NCBI GenBank assembly: GCA_002348465.1
Contig: DEBI01000052.1
Location: 1 to 5,673, forward strand
DNA: 5,673 nucleotides
Reading direction: 5' to 3'
Source of the DNA: Gemmatimonadales bacterium UBA2960
Lineage (GTDB): Bacteria > Gemmatimonadota > Gemmatimonadetes > Longimicrobiales > Gaopeijiaceae
The notes beneath the pieces are model-generated. The model was not told the origin of the DNA. It searched no databases and was given only the letters and a program-made list of their open reading frames with translations. Position 1 is the stretch's first letter. Each line of letters opens with the position of its first letter. A program made the translations under genes and the position numbers. Below, in pieces: positions 1-5,673 of this stretch.

Positions 1-951
1 AATGGGACTCAAGCCACGACGGGGCTCGGAATCCTAGCGCTTGTGCGCGCAGAGCGTGCCCTAGCAGTAGCAGAGTTAGCATCGGCGATGTCTTTGGAAG
101 CCCTTTTGGGGACCCCTTCTGCCTACCATGAGGAGATCCACCTAGCCCGGCCTCACCAGGGACAGGTTCATTCGGCCAAGTTACAGCGGCAATTACTAGC
201 GAAATCCGAGATCAGGGAATCCCACCGGCATGACGATCCGCGCGTTCAGGACGCATACTCTCTGCGGTGTGTCCCGCAGGTCCATGGAGCGGCTCGACAC
301 GCCCTAGGATACGTTCGCGGCATTCTAGAAACTGAGGCGAATAGTGCTACCGACAATCCTCTCGTGTTTCCGTCTGAGGAATTGATCCTTAGTGGTGGAA
401 ATTTTCACGCCCAAATTGTGTCCCAGGCGCTGGACCTTCTAGCCATCGCGCTTGCCGATCTTGCGGCCTTCTCAGAGCGCCGGATCGAACGGTTGCTCAA
501 TCCCGATTTGTCCGAGGGCCTTCCAGCATTCTTGGCTAGACGGCCAGGAGTGGAGAGTGGCTTCATGATCGCTCAGGTGACTGCGGTCGACCTTTTGGCC
601 GAACTGCGATTGCTCGCGGGTCCGGCTTCGATCGACTCAGTGACCACCAGTGCGAATCAAGAAGATCACGTTTCTATGGGATTAGCTGCCGCGAGGAAAG
701 CTTATCGATCGGTCCAAGGTTTAGAACGTGTCCTCGCTATTGAGTTGATGTGTGCGGCGGAAGGGATCGAATATCGCCGGCCACTTAAGGCGGGAGCGGG
801 TGTTGAAGAGACATGGAGCATTGTGCGCTCTTATGTTTCTCGCCTCGAGGGTGACCGGATGCTTGGACCGGATCTAGAGACATTAACGGACGCTATAGGA
901 TCGGGTGCACTGTCTGAGGTGTCAGCTCGTTATGACGTCCGAGATGACTGA
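1..951 (+). CDS. hutH: Histidine ammonia-lyase (histidase), 3' part, truncated by the window edge
   Basis: Catalyses the first step of histidine degradation in the cytoplasm: L-histidine to trans-urocanate plus ammonia (EC 4.3.1.3, MIO-dependent aromatic ammonia-lyase family). The frame is open from base 1 and reads NGTQ at once, so the GTG at 43 is an internal codon and not the start. Taking codon 1 as the conserved active-site Asn195 of Pseudomonas putida histidase, the 316 residues present end at 510, the usual family length. On that numbering QDAYSLRC gives Gln277, Tyr280 and Arg283, GGNFHA gives Phe329, and [10 protein letters not shown] gives the active-site Glu (about 414/415). All are intact. 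The missing N-terminal ~194 residues would include the Ala-Ser-Gly triad that forms the MIO cofactor, so activity cannot be judged fully. The stop TGA is followed after 17 bases by hutU, suggesting one transcript. The family call is near certain. Confidence 0.97.
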   Translation, partial: NGTQATTGLGILALVRAERALAVAELASAMSLEALLGTPSAYHEEIHLARPHQGQVHSAKLQRQLLAKSEIRESHRHDDPRVQDAYSLRCVPQVHGAARHALGYVRGILETEANSATDNPLVFPSEELILSGGNFHAQIVSQALDLLAIALADLAAFSERRIERLLNPDLSEGLPAFLARRPGVESGFMIAQVTAVDLLAELRLLAGPASIDSVTTSANQEDHVSMGLAAARKAYRSVQGLERVLAIELMCAAEGIEYRRPLKAGAGVEETWSIVRSYVSRLEGDRMLGPDLETLTDAIGSGALSEVSARYDVRDD

Positions 952-968
952 GGCTTAGGCTAAGACTT

Positions 969-2645
969 ATGAAGATGAAGATGATCGACGATCTGCCGGG
1001 TGCCCGGGAGGTGCGGGCTCCGCGGGGCACTGAGATTTCATGCAAGGGATGGACTCAAGAAGCCGCACTTCGGATGCTCATGAACAACTTGGATCCCGAC
1101 GTGGCGGAGCATCCAGGTCGTCTTGTGGTGTATGGTGGCACGGGGCGTGCGGCCAGAAACTGGCCATCGTTCGACGCAATAGTAGACTGTCTCCGTCGCC
1201 TCAACGATGATGAGACTCTCCTTGTTCAGTCCGGAAAACCTGTCGGCGTGTTCCCGACACATGAACGGGCCCCACGGGTTCTCATTGCGAACTCCAACCT
1301 AGTAGGTCGATGGGCGACATGGGAGCATTTTCGTGAACTGGAGAAGCGGGGCCTGATGATGTATGGCCAAATGACTGCTGGCTCATGGATCTACATAGGA
1401 ACTCAGGGGATCTTGCAAGGCACTTACGAGACCTTTGGGGCTATGGCTGCCAAGCATTTTGATGGCACACTCAAAGGAAGGTGGGTGTTGACTGGTGGTA
1501 TGGGAGGAATGGGAGGAGCGCAGCCACTCGCTGCGACAATGAATGAGGGCTCGATGCTGTGTGTCGAGGTTGACGAAACGCGCATCCAACGTCGCTTGGA
1601 TACGGGTTACTGCGATCGAATGACACATGATCTGGACGAGGCTCTGGAGATGATTGAGGATGCATCTGAGAGTAAGAGCGCCATCTCAATAGGGCTTGTG
1701 GGTAACTGTGCTGAAATCCTCCCCGAGCTTGTGGAGCGTAATATTGTCCCGGATATCGTAACGGATCAGACATCTGCGCATGATCCTTTGCATGGATACG
1801 TTCCCGCAGGATTGAGCCTCGTCGAGGCCCAGAGTCTAAGGATGGACGATCCGGACGAATATGTTCGTCGGTCAATGGATTCGATGCGCTCGCACTGCGA
1901 GGCGATCGTTGCGCTGCAACGAGCTGGAGCAATCGCGGTAGACTACGGTAACAACCTCAGGGGATATGCTGAGGACGCTGGATTCGCAGATGCATTTTCA
2001 TATCCTGGGTTCGTTCCGGCCTACATCCGCGACTTGTTTTGTGAGGGTAAGGGTCCGTTCCGTTGGGTGGCTCTGTCAGGGGATCCTGCGGATATCCATA
2101 GGACTGACGAACTGGTTCTAGAAATGTTTCCGGAGGATGAACATCTTTGCCGTTGGATCAGGATGGCGAATGAGAAGGTCGCGTTTCAAGGCTTGCCATC
2201 CCGCATTTGCTGGTTGGGTCAGGGGGCACGAGCACGGTTTGGTCTCGCAATAAATAACCTCGTAGCGTCAGGTGAAATCAGTGCGCCCATAGTAATTGGG
2301 CGAGATCACCTAGATACGGGTTCCGTCGCTTCTCCAAACAGGGAGACGGAGGCGATGCTTGATGGAACAGATGCAGTTGCTGATTGGCCGATCTTGAATG
2401 CACTCCTCAACACCGCTTCCGGGTCTAGCTGGGTTTCGTTTCATCACGGTGGTGGGGTCGGGATAGGTAATTCTTTACATGCGGGGCAGGTGATAGTTGC
2501 GGATGGGTCAGATGAGATGGCGAAGCGGATCGAACGGGTTTTGACTAACGATCCCGGGATCGGGGTAGCCCGTCATGTGGACGCAGGCTATGAGGTCGCC
2601 CGTGAGACGGCTGAGCGCGAGAAGTTGCAAATTCCGATGCCATAA
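969..2645 (+). CDS. hutU: Urocanate hydratase (urocanase)
   Basis: Second step of histidine degradation: urocanate plus water to 4-imidazolone-5-propionate (EC 4.2.1.49), a cytoplasmic enzyme that uses tightly bound NAD+ as an electrophile. The 558 residues match the usual ~555. The N-terminal domain (about 1-137) contains the family strings [14 protein letters not shown] and [12 protein letters not shown]. The Rossmann domain (about 138-350) carries the glycine-rich NAD motif [11 protein letters not shown] at 176-186. The C-terminal domain contains [12 protein letters not shown], whose Cys414 matches the essential Cys410 of the P. putida enzyme, then [20 protein letters not shown] and [12 protein letters not shown] 969 is the first usable start, since the frame has a stop at 945-947. 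Two further in-frame ATGs follow at 975 and 981. Ribosome-binding signals are poor: an AGG at 957-959, nine bases upstream, is the best. The gene sits 17 bases after hutH and probably shares its transcript. It converges with hutF downstream. Confidence 0.98.
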   Translation: MKMKMIDDLPGAREVRAPRGTEISCKGWTQEAALRMLMNNLDPDVAEHPGRLVVYGGTGRAARNWPSFDAIVDCLRRLNDDETLLVQSGKPVGVFPTHERAPRVLIANSNLVGRWATWEHFRELEKRGLMMYGQMTAGSWIYIGTQGILQGTYETFGAMAAKHFDGTLKGRWVLTGGMGGMGGAQPLAATMNEGSMLCVEVDETRIQRRLDTGYCDRMTHDLDEALEMIEDASESKSAISIGLVGNCAEILPELVERNIVPDIVTDQTSAHDPLHGYVPAGLSLVEAQSLRMDDPDEYVRRSMDSMRSHCEAIVALQRAGAIAVDYGNNLRGYAEDAGFADAFSYPGFVPAYIRDLFCEGKGPFRWVALSGDPADIHRTDELVLEMFPEDEHLCRWIRMANEKVAFQGLPSRICWLGQGARARFGLAINNLVASGEISAPIVIGRDHLDTGSVASPNRETEAMLDGTDAVADWPILNALLNTASGSSWVSFHHGGGVGIGNSLHAGQVIVADGSDEMAKRIERVLTNDPGIGVARHVDAGYEVARETAEREKLQIPMP

Positions 2646-2658
2646 AGCCGATCAGGGC

Positions 2659-2678
2659 CTGGGTCAGTCTCACTCCAG
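2659..2678. terminator. Possible weak bidirectional hairpin between convergent hutU and hutF
   Basis: The 39-base gap between the facing stop codons of hutU and hutF holds a small imperfect hairpin. CTGG (2659-2662) pairs with CCAG (2675-2678), and AGT (2666-2668) pairs with ACT (2672-2674) around a CTC loop, with GTC bulged on the left arm. There is no T-run on either side, so it does not resemble a classical intrinsic terminator. Its position between convergent genes is the main reason to list it. It may be chance. Confidence 0.2.
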
Positions 2679-2684
2679 TTGGCG

Positions 2685-4061
2685 CTATATCTTCTTGGCC
2701 AGATTCCGGGCGACGTCGGCGTAAGTGTCATAGATGTTGTCGGCCGCAACGTGACGGCCTTGCCGAACCACATGATTGCCGCCGGTGAAGACATCGGTGA
2801 CGGGAGTTTCGTCGCCTGAGAAGATCCAGGCATCTAACGCATCATCCTCTGAGAGGCCTAGAAGGGCAGGATGGTTTTGATCGAGGATCACTATGTCAGC
2901 TCGTGCTCCTTTGACTAGCCTACCGATTCGGCGTCCTGAGGCCGTCGCTCCTCCACTCCAAGCCGCATCTAGCAGCGACCTGCCAGTAGATTTTTGCTGG
3001 GCACCCGCGGCTACGTTTCGAGTCCGTGTCTTGAGCCTTTGGCCGTACTCGAAAAGTCTTAATTCACTGGCAGGTCCGCGCCCGACGTGGGAATCGGTTC
3101 CGATCGCCCAGTTGCCTTTTCTATTTTGATATTCAAGGAAAGGAAAGATCCCATCTCCAAGATTCGCTTCGGTGGTGGGGCAGAGGCCCACAGTAGCCCC
3201 CGACGCAGCAATCCCAGCGATCTCGCCTGCATCAATATGCGTAGCGTGAATCAGGCACCATTTCTTGTCAACCGGAGCGTTATCTAAGAGCCAGGCAGCA
3301 GGGCGCGCCCCGTAGCATGAAAGAGCTCGGTCCACCTCTCTTAGCTGCTCGGCGACATGTATATGGATGGGAATGGTCGGATCCATCTTGCGTGCTGCGT
3401 CTATGGCGGTGGATAGGCTGTCTCCAGGGACGGCCCGTAATGAATGCAATGCTAGGCCGATACGAACTGTGCTGCCGGATGCTTCTGCGCCAAGAATTGC
3501 TATATCACTGATCAAGCCTTCGACATTGTTGAGAAATCGTCTTTGCTCAGGATCGGGCTTAACCCCTCCAAAATCGGATGCCTGATACAGTGTAGGCAAA
3601 ATGGTCAGACCAATACCTGTGGCTTCACTCGCTTTTAGGATGCGGCGCGCCATCTCTACCGGATCTTCGTACGGTGTGCCGTCCTTAGCGTTTCGGAGAT
3701 AGTGGAACTCGGCTACGGATGTGAAACCTCTCTTCAAGAGTTCGACGAAGAGTTGTGCCGCGATTGCTTCAACATCATGTGGGGTGAGCGAGCGCACGAA
3801 GGCATACATCCGATTCCGCCACGACCAGAAAGAATCTCCTGCTGGTGACCCCTTCTCTGCAGAGCCAGCCATAGCACGTTGGAAGGTATGTGAATGCACG
3901 TTGGGCACCCCCGGAACTGCTATCCCCGGTGTGTGTTGGGCACCGCGAGGTGTTGTTTGCGGTTGTACCGACGTAATCCAACCACCGGCATCCACCCCGA
4001 TGCGAACATCGCGGGCCCACCCGGTTGGAAGCAGAGCAGAATCAAAGAACAGGTCGATCAT
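2685..4061 (-). CDS. hutF: Formimidoylglutamate deiminase
   Basis: Converts N-formimidoyl-L-glutamate to N-formyl-L-glutamate and ammonia (EC 3.5.3.13), the fourth step of the five-step histidine pathway. It is a zinc-dependent amidohydrolase-superfamily enzyme of the cytoplasm, and 458 residues is close to the ~453 of the Pseudomonas enzyme. Visible in order: the metal motif HSH (His56, His58) within HSHTFQRAMAG; ALHSLRAV with His206 and Arg209; HIHVAEQ with metal ligand His235 and catalytic-type Glu238; IHATH with His272; CPTTEANLGDGIFP at 294-307; and GTDSHVGRG with the metal-ligand Asp323. The TEANLGDG and TDSHV strings separate HutF from ordinary cytosine or guanine deaminases and from HutI. 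The ATG is at 4061-4059. No Shine-Dalgarno sequence precedes it, but a promoter-like element ends eight bases upstream, implying a leaderless mRNA. The gene is opposite in strand to the other three hut genes: convergent with hutU, divergent from hutI. Confidence 0.96.
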   Translation of the reverse strand: MIDLFFDSALLPTGWARDVRIGVDAGGWITSVQPQTTPRGAQHTPGIAVPGVPNVHSHTFQRAMAGSAEKGSPAGDSFWSWRNRMYAFVRSLTPHDVEAIAAQLFVELLKRGFTSVAEFHYLRNAKDGTPYEDPVEMARRILKASEATGIGLTILPTLYQASDFGGVKPDPEQRRFLNNVEGLISDIAILGAEASGSTVRIGLALHSLRAVPGDSLSTAIDAARKMDPTIPIHIHVAEQLREVDRALSCYGARPAAWLLDNAPVDKKWCLIHATHIDAGEIAGIAASGATVGLCPTTEANLGDGIFPFLEYQNRKGNWAIGTDSHVGRGPASELRLFEYGQRLKTRTRNVAAGAQQKSTGRSLLDAAWSGGATASGRRIGRLVKGARADIVILDQNHPALLGLSEDDALDAWIFSGDETPVTDVFTGGNHVVRQGRHVAADNIYDTYADVARNLAKKI

Positions 4062-4069
4062 GGCTGATG

Positions 4070-4099
4070 AGTGTAGATTGACAGGGAAGCGAACGTCAA
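4070..4099 (-). promoter_or_regulatory. Putative promoter of hutF, predicting a leaderless mRNA
   Basis: On the minus strand TTGACG (4099-4094) matches five of six bases of the housekeeping -35 consensus. It is followed after 18 bases by TACACT (4075-4070), a four-of-six match to the -10 box that also fits the actinobacterial TAnnnT form. Only eight bases separate the -10 box from the hutF ATG, so transcription would begin at or within about two bases of the start codon. The lack of any Shine-Dalgarno sequence in front of hutF agrees with this. The call rests on sequence resemblance and geometry only. Confidence 0.5.
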
Positions 4100-4108
4100 A
4101 CTAGGGGG
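4074..4108 (+). promoter_or_regulatory. Putative start signals of hutI (promoter unclear, ribosome-binding site AGGGGG)
   Basis: Upstream of hutI there is a perfect -35-like TTGACA at 4078-4083, but the expected -10 position 17-18 bases on is occupied by CTAGGG/TAGGGG, a poor match. An alternative -10, TAGATT at 4074-4079 (four of six), would give a leader of roughly 36 bases, but it lacks a convincing -35. The purine-rich AGGGGG at 4103-4108 is the best Shine-Dalgarno candidate. Its 13-base spacing to the GTG start is longer than usual. All 60 bases are shared with the divergent hutF signals, so the two genes may be regulated together. Confidence 0.3.
4078..4099. repeat. Inverted repeat TTGAC-N12-GTCAA in the hutF/hutI divergent gap
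   Basis: TTGAC (4078-4082) and GTCAA (4095-4099) are perfect inverted copies separated by 12 bases. The left half is the start of a perfect -35 box TTGACA on the plus strand, reading toward hutI. The right half, read on the minus strand, is the -35 box of the putative hutF promoter. The symmetry may therefore be two face-to-face -35 elements sharing a spacer, a regulator operator, or both. A five-base arm is short enough to occur by chance. It does not resemble the TGTA-type palindromes bound by the GntR repressor HutC. Confidence 0.35.
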
Positions 4109-4121
4109 CCCTCTGAGCGCA

Positions 4122-5336
4122 GTGGATATCGCGGTGATAAACGGACATGGAGCCACTATGACGGGTGCCGGTGTTGACCCGTACGGCACTATTCGTGATG
4201 TAACGATTCTAATCCGTGAAGGCGTCATCGATTGGATCGGGCCAGCTGGTTTGGTCCCGGTTGACGCTGTCTCCTCGGCGAGAGAAGTGGTCGATCTGGG
4301 AGGTGGGTGGGTTACACCTGGACTAGTTGACTGCCATACTCATATCGTTTTTGGCGGCAATCGGGCCAGAGAATGGGAGCGACGACTCGAGGGCGTTTCG
4401 TACAAACAGATAGCAGGGGAAGGTGGCGGTATCCTCTCAACGGTACTTGCTACTCGGAATGCAACGACTGCCCAGCTCGAGACGGACGCTCGGGCTCGTT
4501 TGAATAAAATGATTGATCAGGGGGTCACGACGATTGAGGTTAAGTCAGGCTACGGCCTAGACCTTCCAAACGAGATGCGGATGCTTGAGGTGGCCAGGGG
4601 TCTTTCTGAGCTGGGGGTCACAGTTTCCACTACTTTACTAGCCGCGCATGCCTTGCCGCAGGAGTACGTGAATAACCGAGGTGGTTACGTCGATCTGGTT
4701 TGTGAAGAGATGATCCCGTTCGCAGCCGGAGCTGGGTTGGCCGACGCAGTTGACGCTTTTTGCGAAGGGATCGCTTTCACTGTCGATGAGTGCGAAAGGG
4801 TGTTGCTGGCTGGGATCAAGCACGGACTCCCCGGCAGGCTGCATGCCGACCAACTTTCGGACCTTGGGGGTGCTTCTTTGGCAGCTCGTCTCGGGGCTCT
4901 GTCAGCCGACCATCTTGAGTACGCTAGTGAAGCTGGAGCTGCAGCCATGGGTGAGGCGGGATGTGCAGCCGTTCTGCTTCCAGGAGCGTTCTATTCCCTC
5001 GGTGAACGGCAAAAGCCACCCATCGATGTGTTTAGGGAGCATGGTGTGCCTCTCGTGGTAGCAACGGATGCGAACCCTGGCTCTTCACCAATAGTGCAGC
5101 CACTGATAGCTATAAATCAGGCTTGCGTGCTCTTTGGTCTTACGCCGGCGGAAGCGATAGCAGGAATGACGAGATTGTCCGCGGGTGTGCTTGGTTTAGA
5201 AGACAGGGGAGTCCTTGAGGTCGGAAGGCGGGCAGATCTGGCTTGCTGGAGTATTAGCGAACCGGCAGAGCTTGCTTATTGGGTAGGAGGGGTCCAGGCA
5301 CAGGCGGTGATCTCCGGGGGCAGACGGATTCGTTAG
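4122..5336 (+). CDS. hutI: Imidazolonepropionase
   Basis: Third pathway step: hydrolyses 4-imidazolone-5-propionate to N-formimidoyl-L-glutamate (EC 3.5.2.7). It is a cytoplasmic metal-dependent (Zn/Fe) amidohydrolase, and its 404 residues are typical. A short N-terminal beta part is followed by the TIM barrel beginning at PGLVDCHTHIVFGGNR with metal ligands His72 and His74. Next come EGGGILSTV (100-108), EVKSGYGL (139-146), LLAAHALPQEY (172-182) and RLHADQLSDLGG with metal ligand His241, SADHLEY with His264, and VVATDANPGSSP with Asp316. These sit at a constant offset of eight from His80, His82, His249, His272 and Asp324 of the Bacillus subtilis enzyme. Gln244 stands where, as I recall, that enzyme has Glu252; HADQ is a familiar variant and not a defect. 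GTG 4122 is chosen because it precedes the usual N-terminal strand and the frame is closed at 4074-4076. GTG 4134 is a less likely start. Its product is the substrate of the divergently encoded HutF. Confidence 0.97.
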   Translation: MDIAVINGHGATMTGAGVDPYGTIRDVTILIREGVIDWIGPAGLVPVDAVSSAREVVDLGGGWVTPGLVDCHTHIVFGGNRAREWERRLEGVSYKQIAGEGGGILSTVLATRNATTAQLETDARARLNKMIDQGVTTIEVKSGYGLDLPNEMRMLEVARGLSELGVTVSTTLLAAHALPQEYVNNRGGYVDLVCEEMIPFAAGAGLADAVDAFCEGIAFTVDECERVLLAGIKHGLPGRLHADQLSDLGGASLAARLGALSADHLEYASEAGAAAMGEAGCAAVLLPGAFYSLGERQKPPIDVFREHGVPLVVATDANPGSSPIVQPLIAINQACVLFGLTPAEAIAGMTRLSAGVLGLEDRGVLEVGRRADLACWSISEPAELAYWVGGVQAQAVISGGRRIR

Positions 5337-5673
5337 GGTGCGATCGTTCATGTTGAACGGGGTCGATTCGCCATGGTGATCTTCTCTAGATCCCGTTAGT
5401 GCTGATGACTCTATTACCTCCTCGATCGTGCTGATCGGCTCCCGCTGGGTTGGGCTCGTCGTAAACGGTTAGAGTTTCGCAGAGTGGCCGGTGTTCTGGC
5501 CAACCCCATTCGCGCCAACTCTACTGGGGATGTTGAGGGATTCCGGGCTTGTGATGGTTGCACTCGCGGGGATGACATGCGGACTCTCGAAGATCGGTGA
5601 TTGAGGGTAGAGGAACCTCTCTCAGCTTGCGTATAGCCACTCGAGTGATCGAACCGGTTAAGCCGCCCAGAGC
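5337..5673. other. 337-base stretch downstream of hutI with no supported gene
   Basis: I translated all six frames. The longest open stretches are a plus-strand frame at 5409-5597 (63 codons, stop at 5598-5600, first GTG at 5484) and a minus-strand frame running from the window end to a stop at 5414-5416 (about 85 codons, first ATG well inside). Neither gives a recognisable protein, and neither has a start with a ribosome-binding site. A plus-strand frame from GTG 5597 is open to the right edge but unrecognisable. Small inverted repeats occur: CGATC/GATCG at 5423-5437, TGGCC/GGCCA at 5485-5502, and a TGAG..AGAG/CTCT-CTCA stem at 5602-5624. None has a T-run or an RNA-gene fold I can name. It is most likely intergenic, possibly including the upstream region of a gene beyond the window. 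Confidence 0.6.
5340..5371 (+). terminator. Possible terminator hairpin just after hutI
   Basis: Nine bases after the hutI stop, CGTTCA (5345-5350) and TGAACG (5354-5359) form a perfect six-base stem around a TGT loop. An outer pairing of GCGAT (5340-5344) with ATTCGC (5366-5371, one bulged T) could enclose it, leaving a six-base bulge on the right (5360-5365). A pyrimidine-rich CTTCTCT follows at 5381-5387, but there is no true T-run. The position fits transcript termination for hutI. The structure is weaker than a classical intrinsic terminator. Confidence 0.3.

Noticed and set aside
43..951. GTG at 43 as the start of hutH
   Set aside because: The frame is open back to base 1 and encodes the conserved NGTQ active-site segment. 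The real start lies upstream of the window.
3721..4104. Plus-strand open frame of 127 codons opposite hutF
   Set aside because: It is a shadow of hutF, whose minus-strand protein carries all family motifs. The plus-strand translation matches nothing recognisable.
5416..5422. AGGAGGT on the minus strand, a perfect Shine-Dalgarno sequence
   Set aside because: No ATG, GTG or TTG start lies at a usable distance downstream on that strand.
5484..5600. A 38-codon frame from GTG 5484 whose TGA overlaps GTG 5597 in a GTGA arrangement, as if two small coupled genes
   Set aside because: Neither frame gives a recognisable protein, there is no convincing ribosome-binding site for either start, and four-base overlaps of this type are frequent by chance.
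5646..5656. GGTTCGATC on the minus strand, resembling a tRNA T-loop
   Set aside because: The flanking bases do not form the required T-arm stem, and no acceptor or anticodon arm can be drawn.
5414..5671. A minus-strand frame of about 85 codons open from the right edge
   Set aside because: The translation is rich in Ser and Arg without recognisable motifs, and such open stretches are common opposite GC-rich DNA. It could only be the 3' end of a gene outside the window, which I cannot support.
1..5673. An undescribed system hidden in the window (mobile element, defence locus, array or retroelement)
   Set aside because: About 92% of the window is accounted for by four well-conserved hut enzymes. 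No direct-repeat arrays, transposase fragments, toxin-antitoxin-like small genes or atypical composition were seen.

Overview
This window is a histidine-utilisation (hut) gene cluster. It holds four enzymes of one degradative pathway: the 3' part of hutH (histidine ammonia-lyase), a complete hutU (urocanate hydratase), a complete hutF (formimidoylglutamate deiminase, minus strand) and a complete hutI (imidazolonepropionase). All four carry their family signatures and catalytic residues, and none shows an internal frameshift or stop. I found no mobile element, CRISPR array, RNA gene or phage-like gene, and no credible sign of an undescribed system.

Layout: hutH (1-951, cut off at the left edge) is followed after 17 bases by hutU (969-2645), so the two are very likely co-transcribed. 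hutF (2685-4061) lies on the opposite strand, with its 3' end facing hutU across a 39-base gap. hutI (4122-5336, plus strand) diverges from hutF across a 60-base gap that must hold the start signals of both genes. The last 337 bases (5337-5673) contain no gene I can support.

How the genes work together: HutH turns L-histidine into trans-urocanate and ammonia. HutU hydrates urocanate to 4-imidazolone-5-propionate. HutI opens the imidazolone ring to give N-formimidoyl-L-glutamate. HutF deiminates this to N-formyl-L-glutamate and ammonia. The presence of HutF points to the five-step route known from Pseudomonas and some Actinobacteria. The last step, release of formate and glutamate by an N-formylglutamate amidohydrolase (HutG) or a substitute, is not encoded here. 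Neither are a transporter or a regulator.

Organism: a bacterium with moderately high GC content. A GTG start for hutI, the lack of Shine-Dalgarno sequences, and a promoter placed so that the hutF mRNA would be leaderless fit an actinobacterium or another lineage that uses leaderless mRNAs. The enzyme sequences are too conserved to fix the taxon by eye, so this is a weak inference.
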